NCBI GenBank assembly: GCA_024694625.1 | Contig: JAILJP010000013.1 | Coordinates: forward strand, 1 to 54,356 | DNA: 54,356 nucleotides | Direction of reading: 5' to 3' | From: Lachnospiraceae bacterium | GTDB taxonomy: Bacteria; Bacillota; Clostridia; Lachnospirales; Lachnospiraceae | Shown: positions 35,003 to 42,928 of the stretch, piece by piece | How positions within the stretch are numbered: the stretch's first letter is position 1 | Layout: each line of letters opens with the position of its first letter | Translations under genes and position numbers: made by a program | Notes under the pieces: model-generated | What the model saw: only the letters and a program-made list of their open reading frames with translations | Told to the model about the DNA's origin: nothing | Databases searched by the model: none

Positions 35003-35500
35003 TTATCTCTTTTCAACACCCCAAATATTTTTAATAATCTTTCCTGCAACAGCGGCTACCGGCCAAATAATCCAGGTAATGTGCCAGTCAAATGTTATGA
35101 AACTCCAAATCAGATATACGCAGGTAATGGTCTGCCAATATACATCCATAAAAGCACGAAGATATTTGTTCTCGTAGTACACATCCTCATCGTCGTCATC
35201 CTTGCCGCGGGAGAAATACTCTTCCTTTCTAGGAGCTCTTCCAAAGCTTTCCTCTTCAAAAGGTTCACGGTATTTTCCATCAGCAGTTTTTTCAAGTCCC
35301 AAGTCAGCTGCAATTTCATCCAAATTGCCGAATTCGGTGATCACTGTACCAACTGCTTCATTTTCAGCCATTCCCTCTTTCATCAATTCTTCGTATTTAT
35401 CTTCCATCATGGCGTATAAATCTTTTTTCGCACGTTTCACTTCATAAGTGTCCGGCAGTTTCATAAACATTGCATCCAAATAATTCTTAATCGTTTCCAT
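35003..35500 (-). CDS. HAAS/DUF1700-type membrane protein
   Basis: 165 residues. Residues 1-70 form a helical HAAS-like/permease-prefix domain (IKNYLDAMFMKLPDTYEVKRAKKDLYAMMEDKYEELMKEG...EAVGTVITEFGN), a Glu/Asp-rich linker follows, and the C-terminal 45 residues contain Trp-rich membrane segments. Such proteins accompany PadR regulators and DUF4097 proteins and may transmit a membrane signal. It is 13 bp after padR and 11 bp before the DUF4097 gene. Confidence 0.8.
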   Translation of the reverse strand: METIKNYLDAMFMKLPDTYEVKRAKKDLYAMMEDKYEELMKEGMAENEAVGTVITEFGNLDEIAADLGLEKTADGKYREPFEEESFGRAPRKEEYFSRGKDDDDEDVYYENKYLRAFMDVYWQTITCVYLIWSFITFDWHITWIIWPVAAVAGKIIKNIWGVEKR

Positions 35501-35513
35501 AATATTACTCCCT

Positions 35514-35843
35514 TTACGAATCTATAAATTTTTCCACAACTTCCTTTGTTACATTCCACTCATCACATCTTTCATCATAATAACGTTTCCCCTCGTTTGT
35601 TATGCGATAGTAGGTTCTCTTTTTCCCGTTTTCTCCTGCACCGCTGTAGGATTCAATCAGTCCCTTTTTTTCCATTCGGTTAAAGGCGGAATAAAGAGTG
35701 GTTTCTTTGATTACATATTTCTCATCCGTTAACTCCTTAATCTCTTTTGATATCTCATATCCATAAGATGGAGCCTTTCTTAGGAGAAACAGAATCATGG
35801 TATCATTGTATCCGCGAATGACATCGCTGGAAATACTAACCAT
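35514..35843 (-). CDS. PadR family transcriptional regulator
   Basis: A 109-residue winged-helix repressor: MILFLLRKAPSYGYEISKEIKEL, ETTLYSAFNRMEKKGLIES, and the wing RTYYRITNEGKRYY. The ATG at 35843 is chosen because GGAGGTG stands 8 nt before it; a GTG two codons earlier is less well placed. First gene of its operon. The five-copy repeat upstream is probably its own operator region, although known PadR sites are ATGT-n8-ACAT-like and do not match. Confidence 0.92.
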   Translation of the reverse strand: MVSISSDVIRGYNDTMILFLLRKAPSYGYEISKEIKELTDEKYVIKETTLYSAFNRMEKKGLIESYSGAGENGKKRTYYRITNEGKRYYDERCDEWNVTKEVVEKFIDS

Positions 35844-35879
35844 AAGCACTTCACCTCCCTATTGAATTGTTCTTTTGTA

Positions 35880-35968
35880 CTTCATCTGTCGTACTTTGTC
35901 TGTCGTTGCTACGTCTGTCGTAGTACGTCTGTTGAAGTAAATATACTACGTCTGTCGTAGGATGTCAA
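35880..35968 (-). promoter_or_regulatory. padR operon promoter with five-copy operator array
   Basis: TTGACA (35963-35968), 17 nt, TATATT (35940-35945). A 15-bp imperfect palindrome CTACG-ACAGA-CGTAG fits exactly into the spacer (35946-35960), and four more copies follow downstream at 35923-35937, 35909-35923, 35894-35908 and 35880-35894. Downstream spacing is 14-15 bp; the spacer copy is 23 bp from the next. A protein bound there would block RNA polymerase, so strong cooperative repression is inferred. Confidence 0.8.
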
Positions 35969-36017
35969 CACCTTTTCAAAAAAATTTTTACCAAGCCACC
36001 TTCTGCCAGCTTAAATC

Positions 36018-36502
36018 CTTATTCCCATACATATCGTCTTTCTATATATCCCCCTTGGGTGCCACTCCCACCCGCTGTTTTCTCTTCGGATGAAGAAACT
36101 CTAGATACTATACTCGCATCTTTTATTCTTTTGTGTTCGTACAAGAATTTACATTTCTGCCGCAAGATGTGTGCCTGACAAAGACTTGAATATAAAAACA
36201 TTTGCGCTTTCTCAGAACTCAAGGTGAGCTGAGCGCTTTATAGCGAGCTTAGAAAAAAAAGAAGCATGTTTTTTCTTAGCAAGCGGTGACTTAAGCCGGC
36301 TCACCTTGAGTTTTGAAAAGCGCTAATAATAAAAACAAGTCTTTGTCCCTGGCACACACTTGCTTCGAACTGTAAATTGTTGTCCGGACACAAAAAGGAT
36401 GCTCGTATTTAGTATCAAGAGTTTCTAACATCCTTGCAAAATGCAGCGGGTGGGAGGGGCACCCCAGGGGGGATACATAAATGGACTATGTATGGGAATA
36501 AG
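36018..36502. repeat. 485-bp imperfect long inverted repeat
   Basis: Two arms of about 240 nt face each other with an axis near 36261-36264. Matching blocks at symmetrical places include the ends (36018-36033 with 36487-36502), CTCCCACCCGCTG (36065-36077 with 36444-36456), ACAAAGACTTG (36178-36188 with 36336-36346) and AACTCAAGGTGAGC (36216-36229 with 36299-36312). The whole would fold into one giant interrupted hairpin. There is no credible coding frame. It fills the space between the divergent padR and thrH promoters. Confidence 0.85.
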
Positions 36503-36513
36503 GCGATATTCTC

Positions 36514-36542
36514 TTTACAGAATGACGAAGAAAAAATATAAT
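36514..36542 (+). promoter_or_regulatory. Promoter of thrH
   Basis: TTTACA (36514-36519), 17 nt, consensus TATAAT (36537-36542), only 12 bp outside the right arm of the long inverted repeat. Confidence 0.8.
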
Positions 36543-36584
36543 AAAAGTCGCGAAATACGCTGGAAAAGGAAAGGAAGAAAAAAG

Positions 36585-37187
36585 ATGCAAAATATTGTTT
36601 GTTTAGACTTGGAAGGTGTGTTGGTACCTGAGATTTGGATTGCCTTTGCAGAGGCTTCCGGCATTCCCGAATTAAAGAAAACCACCCGAGATGAACCTGA
36701 TTACGATAAGTTAATGAACTATCGTTTGGAGATTTTGAAAGAGCATGGACTGGGCTTAAAGGAGATTCAGGAGACCATCGCAAAGATTGATCCCCTCCCC
36801 GGCGCAAAGGAGTTTTTGGATGAACTTCGCGCTACCACCCAGGCAATTATTCTATCCGATACGTTTGAACAGTTCGCTGCTCCTTTAATGAAAAAGTTGG
36901 GAATGCCCACTATTTTCTGTAATACCTTGGAAGTAGCCGAAGACGGAACCATCACCGGATTTACCATGAGATGCGAAAAATCAAAATATACAACCGTAAA
37001 AGCATTGCAGTCCTGTGGCTTTGAAACCATTGCTTCCGGAGACAGCTTCAATGATTTGGGTATGATCGAAGCATCCAAGGCCGGATTTTTATTCCGCACT
37101 ACAGACGCCATCAAAGCAGACTATCCTCAGTATCCTGCTTTTGAAGAATATGACGAATTATTAGACGCCATTAAAAAAGCACTGTAA
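36585..37187 (+). CDS. thrH: Bifunctional phosphoserine phosphatase/homoserine phosphotransferase ThrH
   Basis: HAD-superfamily enzyme of 200 residues that dephosphorylates phosphoserine and can transfer the phosphate to homoserine. The N-terminal CLDLEGVLVPEIWIAFAE is a signature of ThrH, with DxE in place of the usual HAD DxD. Other HAD elements are ILSDTF and ASGDSFNDLGMI. Start at 36585 is supported by AAAGGAAG; a longer frame would run into the palindrome. Monocistronic, with its own promoter and terminator. Confidence 0.93.
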   Translation: MQNIVCLDLEGVLVPEIWIAFAEASGIPELKKTTRDEPDYDKLMNYRLEILKEHGLGLKEIQETIAKIDPLPGAKEFLDELRATTQAIILSDTFEQFAAPLMKKLGMPTIFCNTLEVAEDGTITGFTMRCEKSKYTTVKALQSCGFETIASGDSFNDLGMIEASKAGFLFRTTDAIKADYPQYPAFEEYDELLDAIKKAL

Positions 37188-37211
37188 TTTACAAATTTCA
37201 TAAGTAAAATC

Positions 37212-37246
37212 AGACTCTGTTACGTTTTTGTAACGGAGTCTTTTTT
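37212..37246 (+). terminator. Terminator of thrH
   Basis: AGACTCTGTTACG pairs with TAACGGAGTCT and is followed by six T. Confidence 0.85.
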
Positions 37247-37363
37247 ATGCCCAGTTTCCAAAACAAGTGCATTTTATGCCGTATTTCTACCATTTGTTCC
37301 ATTAAGAGTTTTCCATCTTTATTTCATGATATAGTATCCCAAAACTTACTTGGAGGAAATAGG

Positions 37364-39100
37364 ATGAAAAAATCAATTAAATTGCGCATTATCACGATTC
37401 TTGTCGTGCTACTGATTATTTTTAGTTCAAATGCAATTATGAGCGGAGTTACCAATAATCAAGTAGAACTTTCCACCACACTGTTGGCGGACTATACCAT
37501 TCAGTTGAAAAACCAACAACTCAACCTGGAGAAAAACAAAAATATCTTTGAAAAAAATGTTTTGGAAATGATTGCCGGATCGGCAAAGGGTAGCGAGACC
37601 ATTTCGCAGTGTGAAACTGCCATTTCCGAAATGGAAAAAAGCGGCGAAGCATTGAACAACTATGTCAAAAAGTTTTCTGTCGCAGAGATGAATACAGAGT
37701 TAGAAGATGCCTACGGCCCTTACTACGAAGCTATTACAAACTATATTTCAAAGAGTCAGGATGTAATCACTGCCATGAAATCGGCAGATACTTCTCAAAT
37801 AAATAACAGCTACAAAAACTTATTATCATCCACTCAGGAATACACCTCGTACAATCAGCACTACAAAGATACCTTAGACACTTTGATAGAACACGAAACA
37901 GACTTGGTGTTTGTACGTACGCAAAGAGCCTCTTCCATCACCATTGGCATGGGCGGTGTCTTTGTCTTTGCAATGATTTTAGTGATTTATTTATGCCTGC
38001 GTACCGTTCTTCGTCCTTTAGAGAATATGGAGAAAAAACTGAGTCAAATCATCCTGGATTTAAAATCCGGAAACGGCGATTTAACAAATCGAATTGACTT
38101 TTTATACGAGGACGAAGTTGGAAAAATTGCTCTTGGCATCAATGCCTTTATGGATGAGCTGCAAGGTGTAATTCAATCTATAAAAACCGGTTCCGGAAGT
38201 ATTCACAGTTCCACACAGAAGATGGATCAAAACATCTCCAACTGCGAATCAACCTCCTCTACTATTTTGGATGGGCTCAGTGAAATCTCCGCAAATATGG
38301 AAGAAATCAACGCCACTCTTCAAAATATTGATCAATCATCTACGGATATTTTGGATTCGGCAAAGCAGATTCGAAGTGATTCCGACAATAACTCACAGTT
38401 GGTAAAAGATTTGTTGGTTCGTGCCGAAGAAGCCAAAGACTTTTCGGAAACCAATAAAAACCATACCCAAACCATGATGGAAGATATCAGTTCCCGCATG
38501 GAGGAATCCATAGAAAAAAGTAATTCCGTGGAACAGATTCGGGAACTTACCGATAACATTTTAACCATCTCCTCACAAACCAATCTTCTTGCCCTAAACG
38601 CTTCCATTGAAGCTGCCAGAGCCGGAGATTCAGGACGGGGATTTGCCGTGGTTGCCACAGAGATTCAAAGCCTTGCAGAAGACACCAAAAACATTGCCAC
38701 CAGCATTCAGGATACCAACGTCATCGTCTTGGATGCAGTCCATGAGCTTGTGAAAAATGCCAATGAACTTTTGGAATATATTACCTCCACCATCCTGTCG
38801 GATTATGACAAGTTCGTGGAAAACGCCATTGAAAACAAAAATGCCATTGCAAATATTTCTGATTTATTAGCCCGTTTTTCTGAACATGCTCAAAATATGC
38901 AGGAGCGAACGGAAGCACTTTCTGACGGTATAACAGAAATCAGTGTTGCATCAGAAAACAGTGTAAACGCCCTTGTAAAGTCCACAGAAGAAATGGATAG
39001 TTTGCATATTTCCGTTTCGGAAATTCAAACCCAGTCCAATTATAACAGCGCAACCGTCAACGAACTAAACGATGAAGTAGAAAAATTTAAACAGCTTTAA
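37364..39100 (+). CDS. Methyl-accepting chemotaxis protein with four-helix-type sensor
   Basis: Chemoreceptor of 578 residues: membrane segments at about 8-28 and 190-213, an all-helical extracytoplasmic domain (about 30-188) with no Cache pattern, HAMP (about 214-268) and a signalling domain with [23 protein letters not shown] at the tip. The helical sensor resembles four-helix-bundle receptors. The ATG at 37364 follows TGGAGG; an upstream in-frame start has no binding site. Methylation sites are not individually resolved. Confidence 0.92.
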   Translation: MKKSIKLRIITILVVLLIIFSSNAIMSGVTNNQVELSTTLLADYTIQLKNQQLNLEKNKNIFEKNVLEMIAGSAKGSETISQCETAISEMEKSGEALNNYVKKFSVAEMNTELEDAYGPYYEAITNYISKSQDVITAMKSADTSQINNSYKNLLSSTQEYTSYNQHYKDTLDTLIEHETDLVFVRTQRASSITIGMGGVFVFAMILVIYLCLRTVLRPLENMEKKLSQIILDLKSGNGDLTNRIDFLYEDEVGKIALGINAFMDELQGVIQSIKTGSGSIHSSTQKMDQNISNCESTSSTILDGLSEISANMEEINATLQNIDQSSTDILDSAKQIRSDSDNNSQLVKDLLVRAEEAKDFSETNKNHTQTMMEDISSRMEESIEKSNSVEQIRELTDNILTISSQTNLLALNASIEAARAGDSGRGFAVVATEIQSLAEDTKNIATSIQDTNVIVLDAVHELVKNANELLEYITSTILSDYDKFVENAIENKNAIANISDLLARFSEHAQNMQERTEALSDGITEISVASENSVNALVKSTEEMDSLHISVSEIQTQSNYNSATVNELNDEVEKFKQL

Positions 39101-39115
39101 TTCTACCCAAATCAT

Positions 39116-39161
39116 AAAGAGAGTATGCAACCAAAATAAACTTTTTGCATACTCTCTTTTT
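39116..39161 (+). terminator. Terminator of the second chemoreceptor
   Basis: AAAGAGAGTATGCAA pairs with TTGCATACTCTCTTTTT around a 15-nt AT-rich loop. Confidence 0.85.
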
Positions 39162-39206
39162 CAAAATGTTATATTATTTTTATTAACAAAAAGGGGATTT
39201 CAACAT

Positions 39207-39665
39207 ATGTACATTATTAATCAGCTACTTGCAAACAAAATACTAATTACTGGAGGTATCGCCTGGCTTAGCGCACAGATTTTGAAAACCCTGATTTACG
39301 CAATAGTAAATCACACACTAGATTTTCGACGACTCTTTGGAGACGGTGGAATGCCAAGTGCGCATTCAGCTACTGTTACCTCCATTGCTATTTCCTGTGG
39401 ATTAGTATGTGGCTTTGATTCTCCCCTTTTTGCGCTGGCTTTGATTTTTGCCTTCATCGTCATGCACGATGCCATGGGCGTTCGACTAGAGACAGGAAAA
39501 CAAGCCAAGGTATTAAATGATTTGATTCAAATGCTCTATGACAATACACCACCGGAAGAAAAGTTAAAAGAGTTTGTAGGTCACACACCTTTACAGGTAA
39601 TATCAGGATTTGTTTTGGGCCTAGTAGTCTCCTGCGTTGTAAACTTTTATTCGGCAGGGTTGTAA
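39207..39665 (+). CDS. Divergent PAP2 family membrane protein (YuiD-like)
   Basis: The 152-residue protein shows the DUF212/divergent PAP2 pattern: GGMPSAHSATVTSIAISCG (39348-39404) and IVMHDAMGVRLETGKQAKVLN, with three to four membrane segments. These proteins are assumed to be lipid phosphatases or membrane proteins; activity is unproven. Its 19 terminal bases overlap the convergent sigma-factor partner gene. Extended -10 TGTTATATT upstream. Confidence 0.9.
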   Translation: MYIINQLLANKILITGGIAWLSAQILKTLIYAIVNHTLDFRRLFGDGGMPSAHSATVTSIAISCGLVCGFDSPLFALALIFAFIVMHDAMGVRLETGKQAKVLNDLIQMLYDNTPPEEKLKEFVGHTPLQVISGFVLGLVVSCVVNFYSAGL

Positions 39666-40234
39666 AATTTATCCTCACTGACACAAGTGTTTCCGTTTTC
39701 CAAAACAGAAACATAGTAATGTTTATCGCCGCCATCTACTTCAATGTAGCAAACACCATCCTCAAATTTATCTGTAATATCTATGACTTGATCTCGGAAA
39801 TAAATCATTGTTTTTCCATCCTCTTGCATCACCTGCAAATCATCCGTCAGTGCCTCTTCCATCAGTTCCTCTTCTGTTAAGGGACGTTCTCTTCCAAAGA
39901 TATCGTAGGCAACTCCGCCTCCACCGCTTTCACAAACGTTACCATCTTCATCCACATAGGACTGGGTATAACCACCCTCTCCGTCAAAGGTAATGGTAGC
40001 CTCTGTTTGTTCTCCATGGGTCCAGATTTGAATCTGTCTTTGGATTCCACCTATATTTGCAGCATACGCACTTCCTGAGCCCAAGGCTAAAATACCTACA
40101 ACCGCAACTGCTGCCACTGCTGCTTTTTTCATTTTTTTCTTTTTTAATGCTTTCATCTTTTTGACCTCCCAAGAAATATTATCGGAGGGTTCCAATACCG
40201 AAAAAGCATTTTTATACTTTTCTCTATTTGTCAT
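39647..40234 (-). CDS. Membrane protein co-encoded with ECF sigma factor, putative anti-sigma
   Basis: The 195-residue protein has a cytoplasmic N-terminus of about 40 residues (NREKYKNAFSVLEPSDNISWEVKKMK), a Lys-rich stretch, one membrane segment or signal-like region (about 37-60, ending AYAANIGG) and an acidic outer domain with a Gly-rich GGGG run and ELMEEAL. It overlaps the sigma gene by 11 bp, so coupling is tight. No classical zinc anti-sigma HxxxCxxC motif is seen. Partner role is inferred from position. Confidence 0.65.
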   Translation of the reverse strand: MTNREKYKNAFSVLEPSDNISWEVKKMKALKKKKMKKAAVAAVAVVGILALGSGSAYAANIGGIQRQIQIWTHGEQTEATITFDGEGGYTQSYVDEDGNVCESGGGGVAYDIFGRERPLTEEELMEEALTDDLQVMQEDGKTMIYFRDQVIDITDKFEDGVCYIEVDGGDKHYYVSVLENGNTCVSEDKFYNPAE

Positions 40235-40706
40235 CTTCCCAATCCTCCTTTAATCTCTCTTTCAAAATACTACGTCCCCGATTCAGTCTCACTTTTACAT
40301 TGCTTTCAGAAATACCTAATAGGTTCGCAATCTCTTTTACGCTATAATCTTCGTAATAAAAAAGATGAATTACCACCTTGTATTTGTCCGGAAGCAAAAG
40401 CACAGTCTCAAATAAATCTTTGGACTCCGGCGTATCAAAGGATAACGTTTCTAGGTAATCATCCATTGACACCTTCTTCTTTTTCCAAAAGGACGTTACC
40501 ATATTTTTTGATTTGTTGATTGCTACACGAAGTAACCATGCTTTTATATGTTCTTCACTGTCGAACTCTTTTTTTGAAGCATAATACTGATAAAAAGTAT
40601 CCTGTACGACATCTTCCGCATCTTCTCTGTTTTTTGTGATACTAAATGATACCGCATAAATATTTTGTTTATACTTTTCTACCAAGTCTTGTAATGTTAC
40701 TCTCAT
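40224..40706 (-). CDS. ECF-type RNA polymerase sigma factor
   Basis: 160-residue group IV sigma factor: region 2 (residues about 10-75) with DAEDVVQDTFYQYY and region 4 (about 100-155) with LPDKYKVVIHLFYYEDYSVKEIANLLGISESNVKVRLNRGR. AAGGAG is 6 nt before the ATG. The two domains are linked by a short basic segment. Overlap with the membrane partner suggests an envelope-signal module. An autoregulatory promoter with GTAACC-like -35 may lie near 40740-40770. Confidence 0.92.
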   Translation of the reverse strand: MRVTLQDLVEKYKQNIYAVSFSITKNREDAEDVVQDTFYQYYASKKEFDSEEHIKAWLLRVAINKSKNMVTSFWKKKKVSMDDYLETLSFDTPESKDLFETVLLLPDKYKVVIHLFYYEDYSVKEIANLLGISESNVKVRLNRGRSILKERLKEDWEDDK

Positions 40707-40735
40707 GTATCTCTCCTTAAAAGGCCTTTCATTAA

Positions 40736-40772
40736 TTATACAAATGAATCACCAAAAAGGTTACATATCTTT
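40736..40772 (-). promoter_or_regulatory. Possible ECF-type autoregulated promoter
   Basis: On the minus strand TGTAACCTTTT with a downstream GTATAAT at about 17 nt resembles ECF promoters (AAC-rich -35, GTA-type -10). Alternative sigma-A reading is weaker because no TTGACA-like hexamer fits the spacing. Confidence 0.4.
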
Positions 40773-40829
40773 TTCATCTTTTTCCGTGCTATAATAGGGG
40801 AAAATAATTTCAAAGGGGAGAATGGAGTT

Positions 40830-41825
40830 ATGAAAAAATTTAAAAAACTATGTCTGCTTTTAATTGCAGCACTGCTGATTACCGGTGCCGCATCTTATAT
40901 TGCAATACCTCAAATCACGGAAGCATCTTCCATCAGCCGCCTTCATGTAGATGGTCAGTATCTTAAAAATTCCAAAAACAAAAAAGTACAACTAAAAGGA
41001 ATCAGTACCCACGGCATTGCCTGGTATCCCGAATACATTAACGACAAATGCTTTAAACAGCTTCATTCCTGGGGTGCAAACGTAGTGCGCCTTGCCATGT
41101 ATTCTTCTGAGTATAATGGCTATTGCACCGGAGACGCTGCCAACAAAAAGGCATTGAAAAAGCGCATTGAAACCGGTGTCAAACTTGCCAAAAAATACAA
41201 CATGTATGTCATTATTGATTGGCATATTATGAACACCGACGGCAATCCTTTGACACATCAAAAAGAAGCCAAGGAATTCTTTTCCTGGGCTTCCAAAAAG
41301 TATAAAAATACACCAAATGTAATTTATGAAATTTGCAACGAACCCTGCAACGGAACCACTTGGGATGACATTACAAAATATGCCAAAAAAATCATCCCTG
41401 TGATTCGAAAAAATGCCTCCAAGTCCGTGATTATCGTTGGCACTCCCAACTGGAGTCAAGAATTGGACAAAGCGGTTGCAAAGCCGTTAAAGTACAAAAA
41501 CATTATGTACGCTCTGCACTTTTATGCAGCAACCCACGGTGATTGGTTAAGAGATACGTTGCAATCTGCCGTTTCTAACAAGCTTCCTGTTTTTGTAACT
41601 GAGTTTTCTATCTGTGATGCCTCCGGCAATGGTGCCATCGACAAATCTTCTGCAAACAAGTGGATGAAAATTCTAAACAAAAACAAAATCAGTTACTGCC
41701 TGTGGAATCTTTCCAACAAAGCGGAAACTTCCTCCATTATAAAATCTTCCTGCACCAAAACCAGCGTCTTTAAAACCGCTGATTTAACGGAAACAGGAAA
41801 ATGGTGGAAAAAACAGCTTAAATAA
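40830..41825 (+). CDS. Secreted GH5 endo-beta-1,4-glucanase
   Basis: Extracellular cellulase-type enzyme of 331 residues. Signal peptide 1-33 (lysine-rich start, cut near TEA-SS), then a compact (beta/alpha)8 barrel: VQLKGISTHGIAWYPEY, VVRLAMYSSEYNGYCTG, DWH (130-132), acid/base E171 in YEICNEPC, ALHFYAATHG, and nucleophile E258 in FVTEFSICD. The GH5 subfamily-2 pattern fits; no carbohydrate-binding module or dockerin is present. Monocistronic with TGCTATAAT promoter and strong terminator. Confidence 0.93.
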   Translation: MKKFKKLCLLLIAALLITGAASYIAIPQITEASSISRLHVDGQYLKNSKNKKVQLKGISTHGIAWYPEYINDKCFKQLHSWGANVVRLAMYSSEYNGYCTGDAANKKALKKRIETGVKLAKKYNMYVIIDWHIMNTDGNPLTHQKEAKEFFSWASKKYKNTPNVIYEICNEPCNGTTWDDITKYAKKIIPVIRKNASKSVIIVGTPNWSQELDKAVAKPLKYKNIMYALHFYAATHGDWLRDTLQSAVSNKLPVFVTEFSICDASGNGAIDKSSANKWMKILNKNKISYCLWNLSNKAETSSIIKSSCTKTSVFKTADLTETGKWWKKQLK

Positions 41826-41828
41826 AAT

Positions 41829-41880
41829 AGTCTCCTTAACAGATACCAAAATTCATATCTGCTAAGGAGACTTTTCGTTT
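41829..41880. terminator. Bidirectional terminator after GH5 gene
   Basis: AGTCTCCTTA-CAGATA pairs with TATCTG-TAAGGAGACT, with T-rich tails on both sides; it separates the GH5 gene from the convergent PspC-domain gene. Confidence 0.85.
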
Positions 41881-41897
41881 TAATTTAATTCTATTTT

Positions 41898-42104
41898 TTA
41901 AAAATCGGAATAAATATTGTTTTCTTCCGGAATAATAATGGCACATACAATATAGGCTACCAATCCGGTTCCGGCCAAAAGACAACACAGTGCCCATGCC
42001 AAACGAATCAACACCGGATCCAATCCAAAATAATTACCAAATCCTCCGCAAACACCGGCAAATACCTTATCTGTTGCAGATCTTCTTAGTTTTTTAGGTT
42101 CCAT
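41898..42104 (-). CDS. PspC domain protein
   Basis: The 68-residue protein is a complete PspC domain: KKLRRSATDKVFAGVCGGFGNYFGLDPVLIRLAW followed by one hydrophobic helix and a short C-tail (CAIIIPEENN). Such proteins are linked to membrane stress. Small, single-domain and after surE in the same direction. Confidence 0.92.
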   Translation of the reverse strand: MEPKKLRRSATDKVFAGVCGGFGNYFGLDPVLIRLAWALCCLLAGTGLVAYIVCAIIIPEENNIYSDF

Positions 42105-42161
42105 ACTTACTCCTTTCCCTAAAATCCCTTATTACTCATTTTTATAATTTCGTCTATTCTA

Positions 42162-42884
42162 TCAGTTTGAAAGGTTATTTACAACCCCGACGGAAATGTA
42201 CCCATCTACCACGGCCTTAAAATCCGTTCCTTCATCTGCATTTTCGTGGTAATGCCCTTTCACACTCAAACGTCTGGTTCCGTCAGGAAGAACTTCCTCC
42301 ACATACTCATCATCAAAGAATGCATTTCGGGCCACCTTTCGATCTTCCAAAATTCCCCGAAATTCTCCCAAGGGACATTTAGGGAAGTTCACATTCCAGA
42401 TTTGATTGTATCCCAAAGGTCGATGCATCAGCTTTCCAATCATCTGTTCCAAATATGCATCTGTCACCTCATGATTTTCACTAAAATCCTCAGAAAGAGC
42501 AATGGCAGGAACGCCTACACATGCAGCCTCCAACGCAGCTCCCACAGTAGCAGAATACTGAATATCGGAACCACAGTTAAATCCATAGTTGATTCCCGAC
42601 AATACCAAATCCGGTTTTTCCTTCACGATATTTAAGATACCGAATCTCACACAATCCGCCGGTGTTCCCGTAGAGGCATAGGCTTCCACTCCCTCAATTT
42701 CAAAGGGCACCTGTTTCACATCAATGTGTTCCCGAAGGGTAATCCGATGGGACATAGCGCTACACTCTTTGTCCGGAGCCACCACATATACCTTTCCAAA
42801 ATTTTTTGCTGCTTTTACCAAACGAAGCAAACCATTTGCATGGATTCCGTCATCGTTGGTAACTAAAATCTTTTTCTCTTCCAT
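42162..42884 (-). CDS. surE: 5'/3'-nucleotidase SurE
   Basis: Metal-dependent survival protein phosphatase of 240 residues, acting on nucleoside monophosphates. ILVTNDDGIHANGL carries the metal-binding Asp pair; downstream GTPADCVRFG and SGINYGFNCGSDIQYSATVGAALEA are diagnostic. There is no ribosome binding site upstream; a TTTACG-18-TATAAT promoter ends 8 nt before the ATG, so its main mRNA may be leaderless. Lies 44 bp after the HAD gene. Confidence 0.95.
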   Translation of the reverse strand: MEEKKILVTNDDGIHANGLLRLVKAAKNFGKVYVVAPDKECSAMSHRITLREHIDVKQVPFEIEGVEAYASTGTPADCVRFGILNIVKEKPDLVLSGINYGFNCGSDIQYSATVGAALEAACVGVPAIALSEDFSENHEVTDAYLEQMIGKLMHRPLGYNQIWNVNFPKCPLGEFRGILEDRKVARNAFFDDEYVEEVLPDGTRRLSVKGHYHENADEGTDFKAVVDGYISVGVVNNLSN

Positions 42885-42891
42885 ACCTGAT

Positions 42892-42921
42892 ATTATAACT
42901 TGATTTTTTGTTTTCCGTAAA
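42892..42921 (-). promoter_or_regulatory. Promoter of surE giving a leaderless transcript
   Basis: TTTACG (42916-42921), 18 nt, TATAAT (42892-42897). The A of the ATG (42884) lies where transcription should start, 8 nt after the -10, and no Shine-Dalgarno sequence is seen. Confidence 0.5.
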
Positions 42922-42928
42922 GAAACTT

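Noticed and set aside
36019-36222. Minus-strand frame in the long palindrome
   Set aside because: No binding site and it is explained by the inverted repeat; not conserved between the two arms.
36018-36502. Retron, group II intron or insertion-sequence interpretation of the palindrome
   Set aside because: No reverse transcriptase or transposase gene, no intron domain V-like hairpin and no target duplication seen at the ends.
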